From positions 123,254 through 187,253 of the forward strand of contig NZ_JAAIXY010000026.1 of NCBI RefSeq assembly GCF_010894455.1: a DNA stretch of 64,000 nt, read 5' to 3'. Of the stretch, positions 16,384-25,080 are shown one piece after another (positions within the stretch are counted from its first letter, which is position 1; each line of letters begins with the position of its first letter). The notes below the pieces were generated by a model, which worked only from the letters and a program-made list of their open reading frames with translations, had not been told where the DNA came from and searched no databases. Source of the DNA: Myxococcus eversor (lineage in GTDB: Bacteria; Myxococcota; Myxococcia; Myxococcales; Myxococcaceae). A program made the translations under genes and the position numbers.

Positions 16384-18171
16384 TCACCTGGGCAGCCGCA
16401 TGGTCCGGACTGCTTCGACGGTCGACGCCTCCATCCGGGCCGGCAATCCGGGGAGCAGCGCGTCGACCGAGGCGGGAACATTGAGCGGATGGATGAGCGC
16501 CAACTGGACGGTCCGGCTTGGAACGTCGAGGAGAATCAAGAAATAGCGATAGCCAGACACCGGACGGCGCAGGGCCGCACCGGGCCCACGGGCAGGGCTG
16601 GCGACCGCGCCCCTCGCCGCTTCGGCGCTCGTCGCTTTGTCGATGAGGTCGGCTTCCCCGCCCAGGGTGCTGACGTTGCACTTCGAGCCACAGGGGCCCT
16701 CGCCGACATAGCCGCCATAGCCAAACATGTTGGTGCTGAAGACGTCGAGGTTCCGGAAGTCGTTGTTGTCGTTCACGACCTCGAAGACATTGAACTGGCC
16801 GCAGCCGTCACCCAGGTACCACTTGTCAGGCTCCTTGGCGTAGCAGTGGCAACCGCCGAAGGCGCCCGCGCGCACGAGCTCTCCATGACTGAGGCCCACC
16901 CACGGGGCATCGAACCAGTTTCCGTTCGAGCCCTGCGAGCACGCCTGTCCGAGCGAGCCCGCGTGGGGCATGGTGGCGAGCATCACGAAGAGCTTCGAGC
17001 CCGACCAACCCCAGGTCTTCTTCTTTCCGCTCCCTTGCGGTGGGCAGTACGGCGCGCTTCCAGGACCGCACGTGAAGTCCTCGCTCGTCGAGACGTCGAC
17101 CAGACACTCGGTCCCGATGACGCCGTCGAAGCCCTTCGCTTCGGTGTTGTTCCCCTCGAAGTGGAGGCCCTCCGGGCTCTTCGGGCTCCGTGCGTCCCAA
17201 GATGACACCAGGTTCCAGGGCCCCTTCGAATCGCCCTCCGGTTGATACACGGCGAACTGCTTGACCTTCATCGGGCCTCGCAGCGTCACGATGAGGTCCT
17301 CGTCCCAGGGGGTCAGCTCATTGCCTTCGATGGTGTGCTTGCTGAGACAGCACCCCGTGCCCTGATAGGCATCACAGGGCCCCGTCGCGGGGTCCCTCCG
17401 ACTCGGATACCAACCCGGCGCGCCGATGGACTCGAAGGTGAGCGTCCCGCCGTGTGAGGCCGGGTCCAGCTCCGAAGGGTCCAGATCCGCTCCCAGGCCG
17501 CCATCGACGGGACCTGGCGTGGGACCGGGGTTCTCGGTCGAGGGACCGCCATCCGGCGACCGTGAGCCGGAGCCTTGCGAGCATGCGCAAAGCAGCGCCA
17601 GGAGCAGGCTCGTCACTTCGAGGCGCCGGCGGCGCCGACGACCCCGGAGGAGCAACACCGGAGCGCCGAGCAGAGCGAACGCGGTAGGCGCCGAAGCGGC
17701 CGTGCATCCAAAGCCATACTGGATGGGGGGCGCATCCAAGGGAACGACGCCCGGCGTGCCTCCATCCGTGGTCGACCCGAAGAAGAGGTCGGAGCTTCCA
17801 TTCGAGGAGGCCACGTTGGGATTGCGGCCCGCCGCCAGCTCGTCCCAATCACCGGTGCCGTCGCCATCCGTATCCGCCCGGTCCTCTTTGACTCCGTTGA
17901 GCGCCGCCTGAAGAGACTCCGTGTCGAACGCTCCCGTCAGTCCGTGCTGCCGCAGCGTCTCCGCGAAGGGTTGGGTGGCGGTCCCTCGCCCGCCAATGGC
18001 GGTGGCGTGGCAAAGGATGCAGGGCGGCGTGTTCTCCATCGCCGTCGCCGTCCGAATCACCGAGGGGAAATTGCTGGTGGCCCCCGCGGTGGTGCCAAGG
18101 AAGAGCGCGACCAGCACCATCGGTCGGGCGAAACGGGAAGGGCAGAGGGCGCTTGGCACGATGGGACTCAC
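16384..18171 (-). CDS. In-frame fusion: MYXO-CTERM mono-heme protein plus TOS1-like lipoprotein
   Basis: The frame of 595 codons starts at GTG 18171 (GTGA overlap with the upstream gene). Residues 1-183 look like a complete protein: signal peptide, heme site CILCH (51-55), a calcium-loop DTDGDGTGDWDE and a MYXO-CTERM tail with invariant Cys156, hydrophobic helix and Arg-rich end (178-183). At Val186 (GTG 17616) a second lipoprotein signal begins (TSLLLALLCACSQG, Cys197). The remaining part is Cys-rich and resembles fungal TOS1-like DUF2403/DUF2401 wall proteins (KTWGWSGSKLFVMLATMPH, GGCHCYA, GDGCGQFNVFEVVND). At 17613-17616 the bases read GTGA in offset frames, so a one-base change in the Arg-run could have fused two coupled genes. 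If the genes are really separate, the second is 16384-17616 (410 aa). Confidence 0.65.
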   Translation of the reverse strand: MSPIVPSALCPSRFARPMVLVALFLGTTAGATSNFPSVIRTATAMENTPPCILCHATAIGGRGTATQPFAETLRQHGLTGAFDTESLQAALNGVKEDRADTDGDGTGDWDELAAGRNPNVASSNGSSDLFFGSTTDGGTPGVVPLDAPPIQYGFGCTAASAPTAFALLGAPVLLLRGRRRRRRLEVTSLLLALLCACSQGSGSRSPDGGPSTENPGPTPGPVDGGLGADLDPSELDPASHGGTLTFESIGAPGWYPSRRDPATGPCDAYQGTGCCLSKHTIEGNELTPWDEDLIVTLRGPMKVKQFAVYQPEGDSKGPWNLVSSWDARSPKSPEGLHFEGNNTEAKGFDGVIGTECLVDVSTSEDFTCGPGSAPYCPPQGSGKKKTWGWSGSKLFVMLATMPHAGSLGQACSQGSNGNWFDAPWVGLSHGELVRAGAFGGCHCYAKEPDKWYLGDGCGQFNVFEVVNDNNDFRNLDVFSTNMFGYGGYVGEGPCGSKCNVSTLGGEADLIDKATSAEAARGAVASPARGPGAALRRPVSGYRYFLILLDVPSRTVQLALIHPLNVPASVDALLPGLPARMEASTVEAVRTMRLPR

Positions 18172-19400
18172 AGGTAGAAGTGCAGCAGGAGGACGCTGCC
18201 CAGGTTGGAGATGGAGGGCTGCCCCTCGACAGGCGTCTGCCGGGCGAACCCGTCGAGCCGGACCTCAAGGCCTCGCGCGGCGAACCAGCTCAATCCCAGC
18301 CAGCCCCCGAGTTGTATCCCCGTCGCTCCGCGCTGGTCCTCTCGAAGGACCTCGACGGTGCCCAGCAGGTGCAGGCCACGGACGACCTCCAGGTCCGCCT
18401 GGGCGTACCCCACCACGCCCATCTGGGTCCCTCCCTGCTGGCTGCCGCGCACCAGCGCGTCCAGCTCGGCGACCAATGCGAGGTCGGGGGACGGCGCATA
18501 GCGGGCAAACAGTCCATGCGCCTGGCGCAACGTGTTCGCCTCCAGGTTCAGGCGGTCGAAGCGGGCGAAGGTGACCAGGCTGGACACACCCGCGGTCAGG
18601 TTCGGTGCGAAGGCGTACTCGAGGTAGCCGGAACCTCCCCGCTCGCGAAAGCCGTCCGGGCCCACCTGGAAGTTGCCGGCGATGGCCATCACCTCGGTGC
18701 GGAAGTTCTCCGCCGACCAGGCCACCGCCACGCCGTGCTGCTGGGTGTCGTTGAAGTCCGTGCGGGTCACCGCCCTGGCCCAGAGCGTGTGTTCGACGGA
18801 GCGGAGTCCAAAGGGGAGCGTCAGACGCCCGGCCCTGATGAACAGCGCATCCTCCAGCAGGGCGGCTCCCAGCCAATAGTCGCGACTGACGAGCTTCGGC
18901 CCGTCGATGTCGCCGACAGGGGTCAGGCTGGCCGCGAAGGCGCGGCGGGGTGCCACACCGAGCGAGGCCATGGCCCTGAAGGCCCCCACCACCACCGCTG
19001 CGCGGACATCGGCGGCCATCACCACGGGGACCAACACGTCGCGGACCTGCCCCTCGTTGCTCGTAGCTCCGAGGTTCACCGAGCGCGTGAAGAGGCCCCC
19101 CGCGCGCACCGACACCTCCGGCAGAAACCACTCCGGGCGCGAGGACCCGAGCGCGCCGTAGAGGAATTGGGTGTCGGAGTCCGCTTCACCTTCCGGGTTG
19201 TGCGCCCCCCATTGGGTTTCCAGGAGGGTCTGCTGCTGCGCGCGCCCGTAGTCCGTCATCACGCCGCCACCGCTGGGGTCGACGTGACAGGACTGGCAGC
19301 CCGTATAGTTGTGTTTGATCATCCAAGGGAACGCCAGGGCCGCCCGTGGATGGACCAGCAGGCACAACGCAAGCGTCCAGGTGAGCACTCGAACAGACAC
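18168..19400 (-). CDS. Outer-membrane porin-like protein with one heme-binding motif
   Basis: The 410-residue protein has a signal peptide (MSVRVLTWTLALCLLVHPRA, cleavage near ALA-FPW). Directly after it comes CQSCH at 35-39 within NYTGCQSCHVDPSGGGVMTDYG, a single c-type heme site. The rest is a long series of amphipathic beta-strands (VSVRAGGLFTRSVNLG, LFIRAGRLTLPFGLR, GYLEYAFAPNLTAGVSS) ending LGSVLLLHFYL with terminal aromatic-Leu. The layout recalls porin-cytochrome-type barrels, but with one heme rather than a decaheme partner. It is 60 bp after yceI-like and overlaps the next gene (GTGA), so it is co-expressed. Electron exchange across the outer membrane is inference. Confidence 0.8.
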   Translation of the reverse strand: MSVRVLTWTLALCLLVHPRAALAFPWMIKHNYTGCQSCHVDPSGGGVMTDYGRAQQQTLLETQWGAHNPEGEADSDTQFLYGALGSSRPEWFLPEVSVRAGGLFTRSVNLGATSNEGQVRDVLVPVVMAADVRAAVVVGAFRAMASLGVAPRRAFAASLTPVGDIDGPKLVSRDYWLGAALLEDALFIRAGRLTLPFGLRSVEHTLWARAVTRTDFNDTQQHGVAVAWSAENFRTEVMAIAGNFQVGPDGFRERGGSGYLEYAFAPNLTAGVSSLVTFARFDRLNLEANTLRQAHGLFARYAPSPDLALVAELDALVRGSQQGGTQMGVVGYAQADLEVVRGLHLLGTVEVLREDQRGATGIQLGGWLGLSWFAARGLEVRLDGFARQTPVEGQPSISNLGSVLLLHFYL

Positions 19401-19460
19401 GTCTGGGTCCTTCTCTCAGCGCTCACGAACGGCATTGTCCGCCGACGCGCGCGAATGTTC

Positions 19461-20012
19461 TCAGGCCTGGGTGATTTCGAAGGCGACGTCGACGTCGATG
19501 TCTGGTTTGACGGTGATGCCCATGTAGCTCGGGACGGCGACGCCGAAGTCCTTGAAGTTCACCTTCACCTGCGAGGTCACCTTCGTCGTCTGTGTCGCCG
19601 CTCGCTCCGCTCGGTACTGCACGACGACTTCTCGCGTCTCGCCGTGCAGGGTGAGCAGGCCCTTGGCTTGACCGGACTTCGTCTCACCCTTGGCCGGCAC
19701 CAGCAGCTCGCCGCGCTTCACCACGAGGACGGCCTGGGGGAACCGGGCCGTCTCCAGGTACTTCTCCTTCATGTGTCGATTGCGCAGCTCGATGCCCGTA
19801 TCGAGGGAGTCCAGCGGCACCGTGAAGGTGAGGGACTGGCCGTCGTCCTCGAGCGACAGCTTCTCGGTAGCCCCCACCAGCTTGAATCCGGCGGGTCCCT
19901 TCCCGGTGAATGAAACCCGGCTCTCTCCCTGAAGGGTGAACCCAGCGGCGGAGGCGACCCCCGGAGTCCCCAGGAGAAGCCCCAGCGACAGCACCACCAG
20001 GAGCGCGCTCAC
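19461..20012 (-). CDS. YceI-family periplasmic protein
   Basis: The 183-residue product starts at GTG 20012, which overlaps the TGA of the upstream DUF1552 gene (GTGA). The signal peptide is VSALLVVLSLGLLLGTPGVA with cleavage near ASA-AGF. The mature protein shows the lipocalin-like YceI pattern: FTLQGESRVSFTGKG, LSLEDDGQSLTFTVPLDSLD, RNRHMKEKYLETARFPQAVL, GLLTLHGETREVVV and VKVNFKDFGVAVPSYMGITVKPDIDVDVAFEI. YceI proteins bind isoprenoid or quinone-type lipids in the periplasm. In a heme-rich operon, a quinone or amphiphile carrier role fits but is inferred. Confidence 0.92.
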   Translation of the reverse strand: MSALLVVLSLGLLLGTPGVASAAGFTLQGESRVSFTGKGPAGFKLVGATEKLSLEDDGQSLTFTVPLDSLDTGIELRNRHMKEKYLETARFPQAVLVVKRGELLVPAKGETKSGQAKGLLTLHGETREVVVQYRAERAATQTTKVTSQVKVNFKDFGVAVPSYMGITVKPDIDVDVAFEITQA

Positions 20013-21523
20013 GCGAGAATCTCCGTGAGCTCCGCGTTCGCCACGCCTCGCACGTCTTCTCCGAACGAGGTCACGGGCATGCCGAAGACGCGCCGCATGA
20101 GCGTGAACCACAGGTCACGGAGCTGTCGGTCATTGCCCACCGAGTCATAGGAGATGTGTGTGTTCTGCTTCAGGATGCCGTTGCCGCCGACGATGAGGAT
20201 TGGCAGGTCGAACGCATCGTGGTCGTGCGTGCGCATCTCGCTGAGGAACACGAGCGTGGTGTGGTCGAGCACGGTGCCATCGCCTTCGGGGATGGCGTCC
20301 AGCTTGAGCGCGAGCTCCGCCACCTTGCGGCCCATCCAGGCGTTGATGGCCGCAAAGCTGCGGTTGCTCGGCTTGATGATTTTGTACTGACCATTCTCCA
20401 CCGTATCGGCGAGCTCGCCCTCTCCGTGCTGGCTGCCGTGGTAGTGGAGGCTGGAGCCCGCGTTGTACGAGAGCCCCACGCGCGTACGGTCCGCGGCCGG
20501 GATGTTGCGGTATTCGAACTCGGAGCGCGCGTCGTCGAGCAGGTGGGTCACCACGCGCGTGCGGTCACACTCGAAGGCGAGGGTGATGAGGTCGTTCATC
20601 ACATCGGCGTGGAGCTCGTGGTCGTACCCGTCCTGTCCCTGGGACAGCCCCTGCTGCGGGCCGGGCGGCTCGGGCACCGCGCCAGGCGCGGCGAGCGCGC
20701 GGCAGGTGGACGAGACTTCATCGGCGGCGAGCTCCAGGCTCCGCACGGTCGTCAGGTACTGGTCCAGCACCTGCTGGTCCCGGCTGCTCACGCGCTTCTT
20801 GATGCGGTTCATGTCCTCGCGGACCGCGTCCAGCACGCTCTTCTCTCGCGCCTTGAGCCTGGCGAGTTCGGTCGGAGTCTGCGCGTTGCCGCTTCCGACG
20901 AGCGCGTCGAAGATGACGCGGGGATTGACGTTGCGCTTGAGCGGCTCGGTCGGCGACTTCCACGACAGCACCTGGTTGTAGGCGTAGCTGCGGTAGTCGA
21001 AGAAGCCTGGCTTGACGCCCAGGCCGGTCTGCATCGAGTTGAGGCCCGTCTGTCCCTGGAGGGTCTGCGCGATGAGCTGGTCCACCGAGGTGGTGCTTCG
21101 CACCGCGGAGTCGAGCGGGAGCTTCGCCTTGCGAGCGACTTCATCGGCGTCGATGCAGGTGGTGACGGCCGACATGCAGCGCGCGTGTGACGGCTCGACG
21201 CTCGGGGACGGTGACTCGCCGTTGTGGCTCCACGTGTAGTTGCCCAGCCGGCTCACCATCATCAGCTTGTGCTTGAGGGGCTGGAAGGGCGTGAGCACGT
21301 TGGGCAACTGGAACGCGTCACCGGAGACGGACTTTCCGAAGGCGGGAGCCGTGCTCCACCAGTCGTGCGGAGCGCCGTTGGGGAAGGCGCAGACCAACAA
21401 CCGGCGAGGCATGCTCCCGGCCGCGGCGCGGGCGACGCGAGGCGCGAGTGCCTCCAACCAGGGAAGGAACAGCGCGACACCTGCTCCGCGCAGCACGGTC
21501 CGGCGCGACATTGAAGTCTTCAT
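20009..21523 (-). CDS. DUF1552 protein, Tat-exported
   Basis: The product is 504 residues from ATG 21523, which overlaps the upstream stop (ATGA). A twin-arginine signal (MSRRTVLRGAGVALFLPWLE) means it is exported folded, probably with a cofactor or metal. DUF1552 motifs are present: RRLLVCAFPNGAPHDWWS, SVDQLIAQTLQG, RVSSRDQQVLDQYL, HELHADVMNDLITLAFECD, RTRVVTHLLDDA, SSLHYHGSQHGEG and LVFLSEMRTHDHDAFDLPI with clustered His. The fold is related to sulfatase/phosphatase-like DUF1501 proteins. DUF1552 genes almost always follow a DUF1592 cytochrome gene in planctomycetes and myxobacteria, as here. The substrate is unknown. Confidence 0.92.
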   Translation of the reverse strand: MKTSMSRRTVLRGAGVALFLPWLEALAPRVARAAAGSMPRRLLVCAFPNGAPHDWWSTAPAFGKSVSGDAFQLPNVLTPFQPLKHKLMMVSRLGNYTWSHNGESPSPSVEPSHARCMSAVTTCIDADEVARKAKLPLDSAVRSTTSVDQLIAQTLQGQTGLNSMQTGLGVKPGFFDYRSYAYNQVLSWKSPTEPLKRNVNPRVIFDALVGSGNAQTPTELARLKAREKSVLDAVREDMNRIKKRVSSRDQQVLDQYLTTVRSLELAADEVSSTCRALAAPGAVPEPPGPQQGLSQGQDGYDHELHADVMNDLITLAFECDRTRVVTHLLDDARSEFEYRNIPAADRTRVGLSYNAGSSLHYHGSQHGEGELADTVENGQYKIIKPSNRSFAAINAWMGRKVAELALKLDAIPEGDGTVLDHTTLVFLSEMRTHDHDAFDLPILIVGGNGILKQNTHISYDSVGNDRQLRDLWFTLMRRVFGMPVTSFGEDVRGVANAELTEILA

Positions 21524-23082
21524 GGAGCCTCCTCTGCGTGCCCACGGAAGGCGGGCGAAACCACGACGTGGTGAAGGAGCTCGCGGAGCGTTCCCGCCTT
21601 CCAGGTGGCTGACAGCCTGGCGACTCGCGGCTCGTCTTCCGGCACCAGGCTGCGGCGCATGGCGAAGCTGTACAGCTTCCTCGGCGCGCAATCGCCGAGC
21701 CGCGAATCCTCCGCGAGCAGCGGCAGCAGCTCCGACACGTTGGCGATGGGGATGCCCTCGTAGACGCCGCTCGAGTCGATGGGGTGCCCCTCGTCCAGGG
21801 TGCGGTAGCGGCCCACCGGGTCGAAGTTCTCCAGGCTGAGTCCGAGCGGGTCGAGCATGTTGTGGCAGCCCGCGCAGGACGGATTGCGCCGGTGCGCCTC
21901 CAGTCGCTCGCGGACGGTCCTGGGCGACTGGCCCTCCTCCGGTGGAAGCTCCGTGACGACTCCTGGCGGAGGCGTCATGTCGGTGCAGAAGAGCGACGTG
22001 ATGACGCCCTTGGCGCGAGCGGTGGGCGAGGTGCGGTCGCTGTGTGAGCTGAGCGCCAGGTAGGCCGGCAGCGTCAGGAAGCCGCGACGCTGAAAGGTCG
22101 TCGGGTCGGCGGCGAGCAGCGGCTGGATGGCCGTGTTCGCGGGGTGCGGGGCCAGGAACACCTCTTTCCAGGGTGTGGTCCCGGTCACGAAGCCGGACAA
22201 GAAGGCGTTGGCCTGCGCCTCGACTCCCTTCGCCACCTCCGGCGTCCATTGGGGGAAGCGGTTGGTGTCCACGTTGTGGCTCGACAGGCGCACGGTGCCG
22301 AGCCACTGGCCGAGGAATTGGGAGACGAAGCGCTGACCTCGAGGGTCCTCGAGCATCTTGTCCGTCATGGCGATGAGCTCCGCGTCATCGTCGAGCTTGC
22401 CGCTCTCGGCGATGGCGAGCAGCGCATCGTCGGGCATGGAGCCCCAGAGCAGATAGGAGAGGCGGCTCGCCAGCGCGGCGGACTCGAGCGCGTCCTTCCG
22501 AGGTCCGGGACGTTCGATGCGCAGGAAGAACGACGGACTGCTGAGCATCACCCGGAGCACGTGTGCGACCGCGTCCACGTGGCCCATCTCCAGCGACTGC
22601 CTCGCCTTCTGGTAGGTCGCCAGGTACGCGGCCACCTCTTCGTCGTCGAGGGAGCGGCGAAACGCGCGGCGACCCAGCGTTGTCACGAGGGACTTCGGAC
22701 ATTCAGCGTCCGTGTCGCTCGCGGGAGTGCAGGTAACCAGACGCGCGGTCAGCTCGGGGGACTCGAAGGCCTTGGCCACCACGTCGCGAGCGGCGTTGAA
22801 GACCGCTTCACTTTGAACCTCCGACAGGGAGGCGAGCACGCCCACGTTCGCGTCGAACTCGGACGATGAGGCCGCTGGGAAGTAATCGGCCGGACGCGAT
22901 GTGACTCCGAGCAGGTCCTGAACCGTCGCGTTGTATTCCGACGCGGTCAGCAGATGCGCCGGCATCGTCTCGCCCTCACCTCGGTTCGAGTCCGACAGGG
23001 AGAGAAAGGAAGAGCCCTCGCATGCCGAGAGCCCGAGAAGAAGACAGACCCCCACACGTTTGGAGGCTGAGTCGAGACGCAT
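21520..23082 (-). CDS. DUF1592-type c-heme lipoprotein (DUF1587/1592/1588/1585 modules)
   Basis: The 520-residue product starts MRLDSASKRVGVCLLLGLSACEG (lipobox Cys21). Modules appear in order: PAHLLTASEYNATVQDLLG (DUF1587-like), LARLV..LGRRAFRRSLDDEEV (DUF1595-like), SSPSFFLRIE...LASRLSYLLWGSMPDD (DUF1592), RRGFLTLPAYLALSSHSDRTSP with NPSCAGCHNMLDPLGLSLENFDPVGRYR (DUF1588, heme at about 403-407), then LYSFAMRRSLVPEDE (DUF1585). It is the first gene of the eight-gene operon and ends in an ATGA overlap with the DUF1552 gene. It is probably a surface cytochrome acting with the DUF1552 protein; the reaction is unknown. The promoter should lie in the 274 bp shared with the divergent sigma factor gene. 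Confidence 0.92.
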   Translation of the reverse strand: MRLDSASKRVGVCLLLGLSACEGSSFLSLSDSNRGEGETMPAHLLTASEYNATVQDLLGVTSRPADYFPAASSSEFDANVGVLASLSEVQSEAVFNAARDVVAKAFESPELTARLVTCTPASDTDAECPKSLVTTLGRRAFRRSLDDEEVAAYLATYQKARQSLEMGHVDAVAHVLRVMLSSPSFFLRIERPGPRKDALESAALASRLSYLLWGSMPDDALLAIAESGKLDDDAELIAMTDKMLEDPRGQRFVSQFLGQWLGTVRLSSHNVDTNRFPQWTPEVAKGVEAQANAFLSGFVTGTTPWKEVFLAPHPANTAIQPLLAADPTTFQRRGFLTLPAYLALSSHSDRTSPTARAKGVITSLFCTDMTPPPGVVTELPPEEGQSPRTVRERLEAHRRNPSCAGCHNMLDPLGLSLENFDPVGRYRTLDEGHPIDSSGVYEGIPIANVSELLPLLAEDSRLGDCAPRKLYSFAMRRSLVPEDEPRVARLSATWKAGTLRELLHHVVVSPAFRGHAEEAP

Positions 23083-23356
23083 GGTCGCTCCTTGCAGAGA
23101 CGCGGAGGGGGACGAGCTTCCTGGTTGTGGAGTCGAGCGGGGGATGGCCTCTGCAACGCTGCTGTAGAGACTCGGGCCGCGGATTTCGGCTCAACAAAAG
23201 CGACGAGACGGAGTCGCTCGTTCAAGGAGTGGAGGCAGGCGGCGCCTGGTGTAGGGGAAGGAAGCACTTGCCTCCGCCCTCGACACAGGCCTCCCTTTCG
23301 TCTTCTCTCGCTTGGCTGGTGTGAGCCGTTTTGGGCGGTAGTGTCTCTAGAGGGCC
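23083..23356. promoter_or_regulatory. Shared divergent promoter region (DUF1592 operon / ECF sigma)
   Basis: This 274-bp gap separates two divergently transcribed operons. It must hold both start regions, and a self-regulated ECF sigma promoter is likely here. I could not fix a -35/-10 pair with confidence. A short imperfect hairpin (GCGAC/GTCGC near 23200) is the only visible structure. Confidence 0.5.
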
Positions 23357-23902
23357 ATGTCCGTACCCGGGCGACTCATTCCATTGCACCAGGACGCCGC
23401 CGAGGTGGAGGTTGACCCGGCCGACCTCACCGCCGTGGTTCGGGCGTACCGTCCCTATGTCGCGGGGGTGGTGAAGCGCATGTTGGGGCGTGACGACGAG
23501 GTCGACGACATCGTGCAGGACACCTTCGTGCGTGCCATCGATGGCCTCAAGCGGCTCGAAAACCCCCTGCGGGTGAAGCCCTACCTGGCGTCGACCGCGG
23601 TGCGACTGACGTTGAGGCGGCTGCGCAGGCGGCGGCTGCAGCGCGCTTTCGGCCTGTGGGAGCGTTGGCACCCCACGCTGCTCTCCACGCCCCGCGCCAA
23701 TGGCGAGCACATGGCGCTGTTGAGTGACGTGTACCGGGTGCTCGACAGCAGGTCCGCGGATGAGCAGGTGGCGTGGAGCCTGCGCTATCTGGAGGGTGAG
23801 CGGTTGGAGCGCGTCGCCGAGCTGTTGGGCTGCTCGGTCTCGACGGCCAAACGACGCATCGCCGCCGTGGACGCGGCGATGGAGGAGGCGCACCGTGACT
23901 GA
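23357..23902 (+). CDS. ECF-type RNA polymerase sigma factor
   Basis: The 181-residue product has the region 2 core VVRAYRPYVAGVVKRMLG, then DDEVDDIVQDTFVRAIDGLK with the DxxQDTF promoter-melting motif. Region 4 follows as ERLERVAELLGCSVSTAKRR, a helix-turn-helix for -35 contact. A basic linker (RLTLRRLRRRRLQRAF) follows region 2. There is no C-terminal extension. The next gene overlaps by 8 bp and encodes a membrane FecR-domain protein, the usual partner class for such sigma factors. The divergent neighbour is the DUF1592 operon, so both flanking operons are candidate targets. This assignment is from position only. Confidence 0.93.
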   Translation: MSVPGRLIPLHQDAAEVEVDPADLTAVVRAYRPYVAGVVKRMLGRDDEVDDIVQDTFVRAIDGLKRLENPLRVKPYLASTAVRLTLRRLRRRRLQRAFGLWERWHPTLLSTPRANGEHMALLSDVYRVLDSRSADEQVAWSLRYLEGERLERVAELLGCSVSTAKRRIAAVDAAMEEAHRD

Positions 23903-25031
23903 ACGGCACCAGCGTTGGGCTGAGGCGGCGCGCTCGCTCGAACCGCAGTACTCGACCCATGAGGCGACGCTGTTCGAAGCGGAGGTGCGCCGGCGCTACC
24001 GCCAACGGGGGGTGCGCCGGCGGGTGGCGCTGTCCGGGGTTGGTGTCGCGGCGCTCGTGCTGGTCGCGCTCTTCGTCCCTTCGATGTCGAGCGGGCCCGG
24101 CGTTCCCGAGGTTGTGATTGGTGAAGACGCGCGGGTGGTGATGCCCATCGGCGCGCCGGTGCGCACCCTCCGCTCGGAGCCGGGACTCTTGTGGTTGGAG
24201 CTGGAGCGCGGCGCCATGCACTTCAGGGTCGCCCCTCAGCACGGGCGGCTGGTGCGGGTGTCGGCTGGCGCCGTGGAGGTCGAGGTGGTCGGCACCGCGT
24301 TTACTGTCACCCGCGAAGACCAGCAGGTGAGTGTGGTCGTCACCGAGGGCCGCGTCCGGGTGCGCGCCGGAGTCCGGGAGACGCTGCTGGCGGCGGGCGA
24401 GCAGGGCACCTTCCGCGTCGAGGCGCTCGTCCCTGAAGCCGTTGACGCGCCCGTTGTGCCTGATGAGGTGACGGCCGAGGCGAGCGGGGACGAAGGTGTG
24501 CCCGCGATGTCCGAGGCGCCGAGCGTGGCGCCTGCACCGCGGCCCCCGGGCAGGAAGAACGTGCGTCGTCCGGCCACCTGGCGCGCACATGCCGAGCAGG
24601 GCGATTTCCAGACGGCCTGGTCGGCGTTGCAGCGCGAGGGTGCTCCCGAGGACGAGCCTGGAGATCTGCTCCGCGCCGCCGACGTGGCCCGTCTCAGCGG
24701 GCACCCCGAGGCTTCGCTTGCCCCGCTTCGCCGGGTGCTGTCGCGCTTTCGCGGTGACCCGCGCGCGTCGCTCGCCGCCTTCACCCTCGGTCGGGTGCTA
24801 CTGGATGACCTGGGCAACCCGCGAGAGGCGGCTGACGCGTTTCTGGAGGCGCACGCGCTGGCTCCGAAGGGCCCGCTCGCCCCCGACGCACTCGCTCGCG
24901 CTGTCGAGGCCCAGGCCCAGGCGGGAGACGTCGCCGCGGCCCGTGGTACCGCCGAGCGCTTCATCGAAGAGTTTCCGCAATCTCGGCGGGTCGACGCCGT
25001 GAGACAGTGGGGGAGGCTCGAAGCACCGTGA
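23895..25031 (+). CDS. FecR-domain membrane protein with C-terminal TPRs (putative anti-sigma/signal relay)
   Basis: The product is 378 residues from GTG 23895, 8 bp inside the sigma gene. Residues 1-43 are a charged cytoplasmic segment and 44-63 a single membrane helix (VALSGVGVAALVLVALFVPS). Residues 75-185 are a FecR domain (VVMPIGAPVRTLRSEPG, LLWLELERGAMHFRVAP, VEVVGTAFTVTRED, VTEGRVRVR). A Pro/Ala linker leads to helical TPR-like repeats (about 245-375: EASLAPLRRVLSRFRGDPRA, ASLAAFTLGRVLLDDLGNPR, AARGTAERFIEEFPQS). The topology suits sensing in the periplasm and holding the sigma factor inside. The short N-terminal tail lacks a classical ZAS zinc motif. Confidence 0.85.
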   Translation: MTERHQRWAEAARSLEPQYSTHEATLFEAEVRRRYRQRGVRRRVALSGVGVAALVLVALFVPSMSSGPGVPEVVIGEDARVVMPIGAPVRTLRSEPGLLWLELERGAMHFRVAPQHGRLVRVSAGAVEVEVVGTAFTVTREDQQVSVVVTEGRVRVRAGVRETLLAAGEQGTFRVEALVPEAVDAPVVPDEVTAEASGDEGVPAMSEAPSVAPAPRPPGRKNVRRPATWRAHAEQGDFQTAWSALQREGAPEDEPGDLLRAADVARLSGHPEASLAPLRRVLSRFRGDPRASLAAFTLGRVLLDDLGNPREAADAFLEAHALAPKGPLAPDALARAVEAQAQAGDVAAARGTAERFIEEFPQSRRVDAVRQWGRLEAP

Positions 25032-25080
25032 TGTCCCTTCTTCCGTCCGGGTCCTCCGGCGCTGCGCAGGTGGCCCTGGC

